DNA of 64,000 nt, taken from contig NZ_CP108484.1 in the NCBI RefSeq assembly GCF_036226505.1, positions 7,535,501 to 7,599,500 of the forward strand. The letters run 5' to 3'. Positions 8,602 through 17,600 of the stretch are shown in pieces (position 1 is the first letter of the stretch; each line of letters starts with the position of its first letter). The position numbers and the translations under genes are program-made. The notes below the pieces were generated by a model. The model was given only the letters and a program-made list of their open reading frames with translations. It was not told where the DNA came from and made no database searches. The DNA comes from Kitasatospora sp. NBC_01246 (lineage in GTDB: Bacteria; Actinomycetota; Actinomycetes; Streptomycetales; Streptomycetaceae).

Positions 8602-9675
8602 TTACCAGAAGTCGGGCAGGCTGTAGCGGTAGGTGTTGGTCCGGTGCCAGTAGTGGTTGCCGTCGATCCACACGGCCACGCCGCGCAGGAAGCGCAGCAG
8701 GGGCGGCGCGGGGCAGGCGGCGGCCAGGGCGGCCGCCTCGGCCTCGAAGGCGTGCATGAGGTCGTTGTGGACCTCGACCGCCTTCAGGTAGCCGTCGCGG
8801 TCGGTGCCGCCCTCCTGCTCGGCGAGCACCACCGGGAGGTTCAGGTGCCGGCCGGGGCCGGCGAGTTCCTTGGTGTAGGAGTAGAGGTCGTTGACGATCG
8901 TGGTGGCGTTGGAACCGAGCGCGATGACCCGTTGCAGGGCGGGCAGCGTGTGCAGGTCGGCGGGCAGCTCGTAGCCGCCGACGGTGTCCGTGATGGTCGG
9001 GCACGGGCGGAAGTTGTTGAACTGGCGCATCGCCAGGTACTCCCAGACCGTGGGGACGTGCTCGGTCTCGGCCCAGGCCGCCTCGGCGAGGTACCCCAGG
9101 TGCAGGCGCGCCATGTCGTGCCGGAACCGGTCCGCCTGGGACGGGCTCGCGGCGCGGTGGAAGTAGTCCATGGCGGAGCGGTAGGCGCGCCGCGGGGCGT
9201 CCTCCTGGAGCGACTCCTCCCAGGCCGGCTGGTACTCCGCCGTGGTGTGCAGGGGGTCGAGCGCGGTGTGCGCGAGGAGCAGCCGCCCGCCGAGGCCGAC
9301 CGGCGAGCCGCCGTGGTCCTCGCAGTAGCAGTCGTCCACCACGTTCTCGGCGACCATCAGCCGGGCGGCGACCATCAGGTGGTCGGTGTCGGGGGCGTCG
9401 GGGTGGCAGGCGACCATGTACCGGCCGATCGAGAACCCGTCGAACTGGTCCTCCCACTCCGGCGGGTACAGCTGGACCTCGTCCACCGCCCAGGTCTTGA
9501 TCCGGTTGCCGACCTCCTCGACGCGCCCGGGGTCGGGCTCCGGTACCGGGTGGTAGTAGAGGCCCGGAACGGCGCCGCCGGCCTCGGGCGGTGGCGTACG
9601 GCGGCCCGGGTGCAGGCCGCCCGTGCCGAGGCCGCTGGGGCCGCTGAGGATCCGATCCAGGGCGGTACGGCTCAT
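8602..9675 (-). CDS. 2-methylisoborneol synthase (terpene cyclase)
   Basis: 357 residues. A class I terpene cyclase that ionises 2-methyl-GPP and cyclises it to 2-methylisoborneol. The Asp-rich metal motif is DDCYCEDHGG (about residue 115) and the NSE triad is NDLYSYTKE (about residue 262). The C-terminal part has the RFLRGVAVWIDGNHYWHRT pattern of this family. The N-terminal proline-rich extension is shorter than in many homologues. Its ATG (9675) overlaps the TGA of an 18-codon ORF as ATGA, which suggests translational coupling. In S. coelicolor and many relatives a cyclic-nucleotide-binding (EshA-like) gene accompanies this pair; none is present here. Confidence 0.95.
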   Translation of the reverse strand: MSRTALDRILSGPSGLGTGGLHPGRRTPPPEAGGAVPGLYYHPVPEPDPGRVEEVGNRIKTWAVDEVQLYPPEWEDQFDGFSIGRYMVACHPDAPDTDHLMVAARLMVAENVVDDCYCEDHGGSPVGLGGRLLLAHTALDPLHTTAEYQPAWEESLQEDAPRRAYRSAMDYFHRAASPSQADRFRHDMARLHLGYLAEAAWAETEHVPTVWEYLAMRQFNNFRPCPTITDTVGGYELPADLHTLPALQRVIALGSNATTIVNDLYSYTKELAGPGRHLNLPVVLAEQEGGTDRDGYLKAVEVHNDLMHAFEAEAAALAAACPAPPLLRFLRGVAVWIDGNHYWHRTNTYRYSLPDFW

Positions 9676-9728
9676 GACCGTACCGCCGAGGTGTCCCCGG
9701 TGATCTCCGGTCCGTTCTTCATGGGCAT
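9672..9728 (-). CDS. 18-residue ORF coupled to MIB synthase
   Basis: ATG 9728 lies 7 nt after an excellent GGAGGGAGG ribosome site and encodes an 18-residue peptide (MPMKNGPEITGDTSAVRS). Its TGA overlaps the ATG of the MIB synthase gene (TCATGA). The cyclase start itself has no comparable ribosome site, so the mini-ORF may serve to load ribosomes for it. Whether the peptide itself has a role is unknown. Confidence 0.5.
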   Translation of the reverse strand: MPMKNGPEITGDTSAVRS

Positions 9729-9759
9729 GGACGGGCCTCCCTCCGCGCAGGACCGCGCT

Positions 9760-9778
9760 GGATGACGGGCCGTCATCC
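9760..9778. promoter_or_regulatory. 19-bp perfect palindrome, operator candidate for MIB operon
   Basis: GGATGACGG-G-CCGTCATCC has two perfect 9-bp arms around a single central base. It lies 85 nt upstream of the MIB synthase start and 32 nt upstream of the coupled mini-ORF. This geometry suits a dimeric repressor or activator. The binding protein is not identifiable from the window. Confidence 0.55.
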
Positions 9779-9788
9779 GGCGCGACAG

Positions 9789-9819
9789 AAGGGGGGATCC
9801 CGCAGGTGGTACCCCCCTT
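9789..9819. promoter_or_regulatory. Hairpin upstream of the MIB operon
   Basis: AAGGGGGG (9789-9796) pairs perfectly with CCCCCCTT (9812-9819) across a 15-nt loop that can add two more G-C pairs. It lies 11 nt beyond the palindrome at 9760-9778. It may be an operator, part of a leader structure, or a terminator for the upstream gene. Confidence 0.4.
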
Positions 9820-10146
9820 GCCGTTCGCTGATCAACGGTAGGCGGGGTGGTCTCGGCCGGAGGCCTCCGGAGCGGTTGATCTACTCGATAGGGTGAATGT
9901 TCGGGAAGATCGGGTTTCAAGCGCGCGGTGTGCGCGTGGTGGGGGCGGCCGGGGCGGCGGCCGACCGGCCCGACGGCCGCCGACGGCCGGGTCCGGTACG
10001 GAGCCGGGCTCCCGCGCACACGCAGACCGGGGTCGGGTCGGGGGCGCGGAGGGCCGGGTCGGGTGGTGCGGGCGGAGGTGCGGATCGAGGGGTCGGGGTG
10101 CGGCGGGCGTTCCCCGCTGGGGACCGGGGACCACCGGCCCGTCGGG

Positions 10147-10707
10147 TCAGCCCTCGGTGTTCCGCTCGGCGCCCTCCGCCGCGGCGGCGTCCCGCCGGTC
10201 CAGGGCTTCGGCGGTCGCGGGGTACTTGGACCGCAGGCGGTCCCGGAGCGAGAGCGAGGGGCCGCCTGCCCCCTCGGAGGTCGCCGGGTCGGCGGCCGGG
10301 GCGGGGGTGGGACCGGTCACCGGGGTGGCGGCGTCATGGGCCGGGGTCGCGGAATCGGGCGCGGAGTCGGGCGCCGGGCCCGCGGGGGCGCGCAGCCGCG
10401 CCAGCTCGGCCTCCAGCTCGGCGACCCGGGACCGCAGCTGCTGCGCCTCCTGGGCGGCGTCCCGGTAGAGCTGCTTGTTGCGCTTGCCGACCTCGGAGAG
10501 GGTGTCCACCCGGTCCGCGAAGGCGTCGCGCTCACTGGCGATCGGCTGGACGATCTGGCCGGCGACCACCGCCGCGATCCAGTCGACCCACTCGTTGATC
10601 CGGGTGGTGCCCAGCGGGCCGATCAGCTCGGCGTCCTGCAGGCCGGTGAGCATGGGACGGCGGATCATGTCGGCGATGCTCCGCTGCGGGCCGCTCTGTT
10701 CGGTCAC
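10147..10707 (-). CDS. Hypothetical coiled-coil protein
   Basis: 186 residues from GTG 10707, chosen because GAGGAG lies 5 nt upstream. Residues about 25-65 are mostly helical (RINEWVDWIAAVVAGQIVQPIA). Residues about 65-110 form a probable coiled coil with regularly placed Leu and Arg/Glu (QQLRSRVAELEAELARLRA). A Pro/Ala-rich disordered linker of about 45 residues and a short basic C-terminal segment (LSLRDRLRSKYPATAEALDRR) follow. No catalytic motif is visible and I do not recognise the family. It is divergent from the PKS genes, so it shares their upstream region. Confidence 0.7.
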   Translation of the reverse strand: MTEQSGPQRSIADMIRRPMLTGLQDAELIGPLGTTRINEWVDWIAAVVAGQIVQPIASERDAFADRVDTLSEVGKRNKQLYRDAAQEAQQLRSRVAELEAELARLRAPAGPAPDSAPDSATPAHDAATPVTGPTPAPAADPATSEGAGGPSLSLRDRLRSKYPATAEALDRRDAAAAEGAERNTEG

Positions 10708-11191
10708 GACTGCTCCTCGATGCTTGCCCCGCGGTGGGGCGGTGGATGCCGCCGGCGTCACGGTCCGCAGGGCAGGTGCCGGTCTCCTCGGCGATCTCCA
10801 GCCTAGCCACCTGCGATTCGGCCGTCGCCGGGTGGCCGGGCCGGGGCCCCGGCGGGGGTGTTCCGGGCCGCCCGGCACCCGGTGGGGAGCGCCGGGCCTC
10901 AGTGGCCGGATCCGGTCGTCCGTGGACGTCGGACACCTCGGGTAGTTCGTGCCGCCAGGGATTTTACCGGGGGTTAACAATCGGCCACCGGGTCGACGGG
11001 TCGTGTCCGGACGGGCAAGGCGGCGGGGCCGTTCGGGCAATTGCCGTGGTGAAGCGCCCTCGCGGCCGTGATGCCTTGTGGGTACGGCCGGTTGGGCGCC
11101 GCCGACAGGCCTCTGACCTCCGGCGCTGAAGCTTGATGTCGTGTACAGAGCGACCCTTGACGCGTTCTGCTGATGCTGGTTCAGTTGCGCT
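10708..11191. promoter_or_regulatory. Gene-free region between the coiled-coil gene and the PKS operon
   Basis: About 480 bp without a supported gene, and the only place for control of the PKS operon to act. It is lower in GC than its surroundings from about 10955 to 11190, including an AT-rich patch at 10960-10982 and a possible promoter at 11157-11185. No SARP-type heptameric direct repeats were evident by eye. Confidence 0.5.
11157..11185 (+). promoter_or_regulatory. Possible promoter of the PKS operon
   Basis: TTGACG (11157-11162), a 17-nt spacer, then TTCAGT (11180-11185). The -35 box is near consensus and the -10 box is weak. A transcript starting about 7 nt later would begin at the GTG at 11192, which has no ribosome site, so a leaderless mRNA is possible. 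Confidence 0.4.
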
Positions 11192-14100
11192 GTGGCCTCA
11201 CGGGAAGCACACGTATCTTACGAATCTCTCATGTATTCCACTCACAGTGATGCGATAGCCGTTGTCGGCCTGTCGTGTCGGTTACCCGGAGCTTCGACTC
11301 CCGATGAGCTGTGGCGACTTCTCCGGCACGGTGAAACCTCTGTCACGGAGGTCCCGGAAGGCCGGTGGGGTGAATTGCCGACGGATGGCGGACAAACAGT
11401 CGAAACCGGCGGATCGATACCCCGATGGGGCGGTTTCCTCGATCAGGTCGACCGATTCGACCCCGGCTTCTTCGGCCTTTCCCCGCGCGAGGCGGTCGCG
11501 ACGGACCCGCAGCAGCGGCTGATGCTGGAACTCGCCTGGGAGGCCCTGGAGTACGCCGGGATCGTCCCGGCGACGCTCGACGGACGATCGGCCGGTGTCT
11601 TCTTCGGCGCGATATGGGACGACTACGCGACCCTGTTGCACCAGCGCGGTCCGCAGGCCGTCACCCAGCACAGCGTGACCGGGCTGCAGCGCAGCATGAT
11701 CGCCAACCGGGTCTCCTACACCCTCGGCCTGCGCGGGCCCAGCCTGGTGACCGACACCGGTCAGTCGTCCTCCCTGGTCGCCGTCCACCAGGCCTGTGAG
11801 AGCCTGCGCGCCGGCGAGACCGACCTCGCGCTCGCGGGGGGAGTGAACCTCAACCTCGCCCCGCAGAGCAGCATCGCCGTCGCCCGGTTCGGCGGCCTCT
11901 CGCCGACCGGCCGGTGCCACACCTTCGACGCCCGCGCGGACGGCTACGTCCGGGGTGAGGGCGGCGCGGTGGTCGTCCTGAAGCGCCTCGCGGACGCGCT
12001 CGCCGACGGCGACGGGGTGCACTGCCTGATCCTCGGCGGCGCGGTGAACAACGACGGCGGCGGTGAGGGGCTCACCGCACCCAGCCCGGCGGCCCAGGAG
12101 GAGGTCGTCCGGCGCGCCTACCGCCGGGCCGGGGTGGACCCGGCGGACGTCCAGTACGTGGAACTCCACGGCACGGGCACCAAGGTCGGCGATCCGGTGG
12201 AGGCCGCGGCCCTCGGCGCCGCCCTCGGGCGGCTACGGGAGCCCGGGCGGCCGCTGGCGGTCGGCTCGGCGAAGACCAACGTGGGGCACCTCGAAGGCGC
12301 CGCCGGGATCGTCGGGCTGCTGAAGGTCGCCCTGAGTCTGCGGCACCGGGAGCTGCCGCCCAGCCTCCACTACGAGCGCCCCCATCCGCTGATTCCGCTG
12401 GACTCGCTCCACCTGCGCGTGCAGCGGGAGCTGGGGCCGTGGCCGGAGCCGGACCGGCCGCTGCTGGCGGGAGTGAGTTCGTTCGGCCTCGGCGGGACCA
12501 ACTGCCATGTGGTGCTGGCCGCCGGGCCCCTGCCGACCGCCTCGGAGCCGGGGCTCTCGGAGGGCGGGCGGACGGAGGGCGGGCCCTCGGAGGTCGGCCC
12601 CTCGGAGGTCGAGGTTGCGGAGGCCGGGGGCTCGGCGGCCGGGCCTTCGGGCGGCGGGGCGGGGGCGGCCCGGACGGTGCCGTGGCTGCTGTCCGGCCGC
12701 TCGCCGGCGGCGCTGCGGGCCCAGGCGGCCGCGCTGCTGGCGCGGCTCGACGAGCGGCCCGGGCTCCGCGCGGCGGACGTCGGGTACTCGCTGGCCGTGA
12801 CGCGCTCGGCCTTCGAGCAGCGCGCCGCGGTGACCGGTCGGGACGACGCCGGGCTCCGGCGGGGCCTGACGGCGCTGGCCGCGGGCGGGCGCGCCGCCGA
12901 GGTGCTGTCGGGGCAGGCGTACGGGCCCGCCCGGCTCGCCTTCCTGTTCGCCGGTCAGGGCAGCCAGCGGCCGGGAGCGGGGCGTGTGCTCTACCAGGAA
13001 CACCCGGTGTTCGCAGCGGCGTTGGACGCGGTCTGCGAGCACGTCGACGCGGCCGCGGCCGCCGCGGGAGCGGGCCCGGACCGGCCGCTGCGGGACGTGC
13101 TCTTCGCGGCACCGGGCTCCGCCGCCGCGGATCTGCTGGACGGCACCGGTGTCGCGCAGCCCGCCCTGTTCGCGATCGAGGTCGCCCTGTTCCGGCTGCT
13201 GGAGAGCCGGGGCGTCCGGCCGGACCTCCTGCTCGGCCACTCCGTCGGCGAACTGGCCGCCGCCCACGTCGCCGGGGTGTTCCCGCTCGCGGACGCCTGC
13301 ACGCTGGTGACCGCCCGCGGCCGGCTCATGCAGGCGCTCCCGCCCGGCGGCGCCATGGCGGCGCTGCAGGCCGGTGAGCAGGAGGTGCTCCCGCTGCTGG
13401 CCGGCCGGGAGCACCTGGTCGGCCTCGCCGCCGTCAACGGCCCGGAGGCGACCGTGGTCGCCGGGGACGCCGAGGAGGTCGAGCGGATCGCGGCCCACTG
13501 GCGGACCGCCGGCCGCCGGACCAGAAGGCTGCGGGTGAGCCACGCGTTCCACTCCCCGCACATGGACGCCGTGCTGGACGACTTCCGCGGCGTCGTGGCG
13601 GCCCTGGACCTCCGGCCGCCGGAGCTGCCGGTCGTGTCCACGGTCACCGGCGATCTCGTCACGGCCGAGGAGTTCGGCTCGGCCGAGTACTGGGTGCGGC
13701 ACGTGCGCAGGCCGGTGCGGTTCCTCGACGGCATGCGCCGGCTGGAGCGCGAGGGCGTCACCGCCTACCTGGAGCTCGGGCCGGACGGCACGCTCGCCAC
13801 GATGGGCCGGGACTGTCTGACCGAGCCCGCGCGGCCGGGCGCCGGTCCCGTCCTCGTGCCCACGCTCCGCAAGGACCGGCCCGAGGCCGACGCACTGGTC
13901 ACCGCACTCGCCCGGCTGCACGTCCACGGCGTCGAGGTGGACTGGGCGGCGGAATTCGCCGGGCACGGCGCCCGGCGGGTCGAGCTGCCCACCTACGCGT
14001 TCCAGCGGGAGCGGTACTGGCTCGGGGGCGGCGTGCTCCCGCCGGCCCCGGTGGCCGGGACGGCGACCGCGCCTGCCGCGCCTGCCGCGCCTTCCGGGAC

Positions 14101-14614
14101 CGACGCGGTCGACCGGCCGGAGCGGGCGCCGGTCGGCGACCGGGGCCCGGGCGCGCTGCTCGACCTGGTGCGCTCCGAGGCGGCCGCCGTGCTCGGCCAC
14201 CACGACGCCGGGCCGGTCGACCCCGGGCTCTCCTTCAAGGAGCTGGGCTTCGACTCGCTGACCGCGGTGGAGCTGCGGGACCGGCTCGGCGCGGCCACCG
14301 GGCTGCGGCTGCCGACCGGTCTGCTGTTCGACCATCCGACGCCTCTCGTCCTGGCCGAGCGGCTGGGCGCCCTGCTCCAGCCGGCGGACCGCGCGGCGGG
14401 CTCCGGGGCCCTGGCGGAGCTGGACCGGCTGGAGCGGTCGCTGGCCGCGCTCGGGCCGGACAGCGCCGCCTGGGAGCGGGTCGAGGCCCGGCTGCGGTCC
14501 CTGCTGGCCGCCAGGCCGCGAACCGACGGCGACGACCCGAAGCCGAACAGGCTGCGGACGGCGACGGTCGACGAGCTCTTCGCCTTCATCGACCAGGAGT
14601 TCCGCACCTCCTGA
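11192..14614 (+). CDS. Type I PKS loading protein: KSQ-AT(malonyl)-ACP
   Basis: 1140 residues; first gene of the probable ebelactone PKS. The ketosynthase (about 20-440) has TDTGQSSSL, with Gln191 replacing the active-site Cys. This is a KSQ that decarboxylates rather than condenses. The AT (about 575-870) has the Ser684 elbow GHSVGE and HAFH, the malonyl-CoA signature, so the starter is malonyl converted to acetyl. The ACP has LGFDSLTAVEL with Ser1022. The C-terminus (ELDRLERSL to FAFIDQEFRTS) is a helical docking domain for the next protein. The start is uncertain: GTG 11192 (possible leaderless mRNA) or ATG 11231, neither with a ribosome site. Codon 31 is TTA (11282-11284), so translation should depend on bldA tRNA. 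Codons in the first 60 positions are unusually A/T-ending. Confidence 0.95.
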   Translation: MASREAHVSYESLMYSTHSDAIAVVGLSCRLPGASTPDELWRLLRHGETSVTEVPEGRWGELPTDGGQTVETGGSIPRWGGFLDQVDRFDPGFFGLSPREAVATDPQQRLMLELAWEALEYAGIVPATLDGRSAGVFFGAIWDDYATLLHQRGPQAVTQHSVTGLQRSMIANRVSYTLGLRGPSLVTDTGQSSSLVAVHQACESLRAGETDLALAGGVNLNLAPQSSIAVARFGGLSPTGRCHTFDARADGYVRGEGGAVVVLKRLADALADGDGVHCLILGGAVNNDGGGEGLTAPSPAAQEEVVRRAYRRAGVDPADVQYVELHGTGTKVGDPVEAAALGAALGRLREPGRPLAVGSAKTNVGHLEGAAGIVGLLKVALSLRHRELPPSLHYERPHPLIPLDSLHLRVQRELGPWPEPDRPLLAGVSSFGLGGTNCHVVLAAGPLPTASEPGLSEGGRTEGGPSEVGPSEVEVAEAGGSAAGPSGGGAGAARTVPWLLSGRSPAALRAQAAALLARLDERPGLRAADVGYSLAVTRSAFEQRAAVTGRDDAGLRRGLTALAAGGRAAEVLSGQAYGPARLAFLFAGQGSQRPGAGRVLYQEHPVFAAALDAVCEHVDAAAAAAGAGPDRPLRDVLFAAPGSAAADLLDGTGVAQPALFAIEVALFRLLESRGVRPDLLLGHSVGELAAAHVAGVFPLADACTLVTARGRLMQALPPGGAMAALQAGEQEVLPLLAGREHLVGLAAVNGPEATVVAGDAEEVERIAAHWRTAGRRTRRLRVSHAFHSPHMDAVLDDFRGVVAALDLRPPELPVVSTVTGDLVTAEEFGSAEYWVRHVRRPVRFLDGMRRLEREGVTAYLELGPDGTLATMGRDCLTEPARPGAGPVLVPTLRKDRPEADALVTALARLHVHGVEVDWAAEFAGHGARRVELPTYAFQRERYWLGGGVLPPAPVAGTATAPAAPAAPSGTDAVDRPERAPVGDRGPGALLDLVRSEAAAVLGHHDAGPVDPGLSFKELGFDSLTAVELRDRLGAATGLRLPTGLLFDHPTPLVLAERLGALLQPADRAAGSGALAELDRLERSLAALGPDSAAWERVEARLRSLLAARPRTDGDDPKPNRLRTATVDELFAFIDQEFRTS

Positions 14615-14675
14615 CGCGCCCCGACGCGCGATGTCCGAACCTTCCGCACGGCCGCACCGACACGGAGTGAGAGCA

Positions 14676-17600
14676 GTGGCGAACGAGGAGAAGCTGGTCG
14701 AGTACCTCAGGTGGGTGACCACCGACCTGTACCGGACCAGGGAGCGGCTGCGCGCGGCGGAGTCCGCGTCGGGCGAGCCGGTGGCCGTGGTGGGCATGGG
14801 CTGCCGGTTCGCGGGGGGCGTGCGGGCCCCGGAGGACCTGTGGCGGCTGGTGGTGGACGGGGGGGACGCCGTCGGGCCGCTGCCGACCGACCGGGGCTGG
14901 GACCTGGCAGAGCTGTTCGACCCGGAGGCCGGGCGGCCGGGGTCCAGCTATGTGCGGGCCGGTGGGTTCCTGGACGCGGTGGCCGAGTTCGACGCGGGGT
15001 TCTTCGGGATCTCGCCGCGTGAGGCGCTGGCGATGGACCCGCAGCAGCGGTTGCTGCTGGAGACCTCGTGGGAGGCGGTGGAGCGGGCGGGGATCGACCC
15101 GCTGTCGCTGCGGGGGAGCCGGACGGGCGTCTTCGCCGGGGCGACCTTCCAGGAGTACGGCCCCCGGCTGCACGAGGGCTCGGAGGACCAGGGCGGCTAT
15201 CTGCTGACCGGCGTCACCCCCAGCGTGATCTCGGGGCGGGTCGCATACGCGCTGGGCCTGGAGGGGCCGGCGCTGACGGTGGACACGGCGTGTTCCTCGT
15301 CGCTGGTGGCGCTGCACCTCGCGGTGCGGTCCCTGCGGTCGGGCGAGTGCGACCTGGCGCTGGCCGGCGGGGTCACGGTGATGCCGACCCCGGGCATGTT
15401 CGTCGAGTTCAGCCGGCAGCAGGGCCTGGCGCCGGACGGACGGTGCAAGCCGTTCGCCGCCGCCGCGGACGGCACGGGCTGGAGCGAGGGCGTCGGTGTC
15501 CTGCTGGTGGAACGGCTGTCGGACGCGCGGCGGTTGGGGCATCCGGTGCTGGCGGTGGTGCGGGGCAGTGCGGTGAACCAGGACGGTGCGTCGAACGGCC
15601 TGACGGCGCCGAACGGTCCTTCGCAGCAGCGGGTGATCCGGCAGGCGCTGGCGGACGCGGGGCTCTCGGCGCGGGACGTGGACGCCGTGGAGGCCCATGG
15701 CACGGGCACCCGCCTCGGCGACCCGATCGAGGCCGAGGCACTGCTGGCCACGTACGGTCAGGGTCGGTCCGAGGGGGCGCCGCCGCTCCGGTTGGGCTCG
15801 GTGAAGTCGAACATCGGGCACACCCAGGCGGCCGCCGGGGTGGCCGGCGTGATCAAGATGGTGTCGGCGATGCGGGCGGGCGTGCTGCCCAGGACGCTGC
15901 ACGTGGACGAGCCGTCCCCGCACGTGGACTGGAGCTCGGGAGCGGTCGAGCTGCTGACCGAGGCCCGGGAGTGGCTCCGGGGCGCGCGGCCGCGCCGCGC
16001 GGCCGTCTCCTCCTTCGGGATCAGCGGGACCAACGCGCACGTGGTGCTGGAGCAGGCGCCGGCCGAGGAGCCCGGCGAGGAGCCGGCCGGGCCGGAGAGC
16101 GGGCCGGTGAGCGGGCCGGCGGTGGTGCCGTGGCTGCTCTCGGGGCGCTCGCCGGAGGCGCTGGCCGCGCAGGCCCGGAGTCTGCTGGCGCACCTGGACG
16201 CCCGGGGCGCCCTGGATGCCCGGGACGCTCTGGACGTCCGGGGTGCTCTGGACGTCCGGGGCGGCGAACGGCCGGTGGACACCGGCCTCGCGACGGTGGT
16301 CACCCGGTCGGTCTTCGAGCACCGCGCCGTGCTGCTGGCCGGCCGCGCGGACCGGGAGGCGTTCCGGACCGGGCTGGCGGCACTGGCCGAGGGCCGGTCC
16401 GTCCCGCAGGTGATCGTGGGCGACGCGGCGGTCCGGCCCGGCCGGGTGGTGTTCGTGTTCCCGGGGCAGGGGGCGCAGTGGGCGGGGATGGGTGGGGAGT
16501 TGGTGGATTCCTCGCCGGTGTTCGCGGCGCGGTTGGCGGAGTGTGCGGAGGCGTTGCGGCCGTTCGTCGGTTGGGACGTGCTCGATGTGGTGCGGGGGGT
16601 TGCGGGCGCGCCTTCGTTGGAGCGGGTGGATGTGGTGCAGCCGGTGTCGTTCGCGGTGATGGTGTCGCTGGCGGCGTTGTGGCGTTCCTACGGTGTGGAG
16701 CCGTCGGCGGTGGTGGGCCACTCCCAGGGGGAGATCGCGGCGGCGTGTGTGGCGGGTGCGTTGCCGCTGTCGGAGGCGGCGCGGATCGTGGCGGTGCGCA
16801 GCCGGGTGATCGCGGAGCGGTTGGCGGGCCGGGGCGGGATGGTGTCGCTGGCGCTGAGCCCGGTCGGGGCGGGGGAGTTGGTGGCCGCCGCGGAGGGCCG
16901 GTTGTCGGTGGCGGCGGTGAACGGGCCCGGCTCGGTGGTGGTGTCGGGGGAGCCGGCGGCGTTGGAGGGGCTGCTGGCGGACTGTGAGGCGCGGGGGGTG
17001 CGGGCACGCCGGATCCCGGTCGACTACGCCTCGCATTCCGCGCAGGTCGAGACCGTGCGGGACCATCTGCTCGACGCGCTCGGCCCGGACCGGGCGGCGG
17101 CCTCGGAGGTGGCGTTCTACTCCACCGTCACCGGGGACCTCCTGGACACCGAGGGGATCGACGCCGACTACTGGTACCGCAACCTGCGCGAGACCGTGCG
17201 CTTCGACCAGGCCGTCCACCGGCTCTCCGCACAGGGCCACGGCGTCTTCATCGAGGTCAGCCCCCACCCGGTACTGCGCCCGGGCATCGAGGAGACGGTC
17301 GAGGAACTCGGCCGTGACGCCGTCGTGGTGGGAACGCTGCGCCGGAACGAGGGCGGACTCGAACGCTTCCTCACCTCGGCCGCCGAGGCCTTCGTCCGGG
17401 GCGGCCCGGTGGACTGGACGGCCGCGTTCGCGGGCACCGGTGCCACCCCGGCGAGCCTGCCGACGTACGCGTTCCAACGGCAGTCCTACTGGTGGCGGCC
17501 GGCCCCGGGCGCGTCGGGTGACGCGAGCACCCTGGGACTCACCCCGGTCGATCACCCCTTCCTGGGCGCGGCACTCGCGCTGCCCGACTCCGACGGCGTC

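Larger units (their letters stand above)
9729..10146. promoter_or_regulatory. Gene-free region upstream of the MIB operon
   Basis: About 420 bp with no convincing gene between the MIB operon and the stop of the upstream coiled-coil gene, which is on the same strand. The part nearest the MIB genes (9740-9900) contains a palindrome and a hairpin, listed separately, and is comparatively AT-rich around 9875-9915. I saw no clear -35/-10 pair that I would defend. The remainder (9940-10146) is GC-rich sequence with open frames in several directions that look like composition artefacts. Confidence 0.5.

Noticed and set aside
9893..10806. Overlapping plus-strand frames upstream of the PKS
   Set aside because: Several competing frames with skewed composition and no ribosome sites; they overlap the minus-strand coiled-coil gene.
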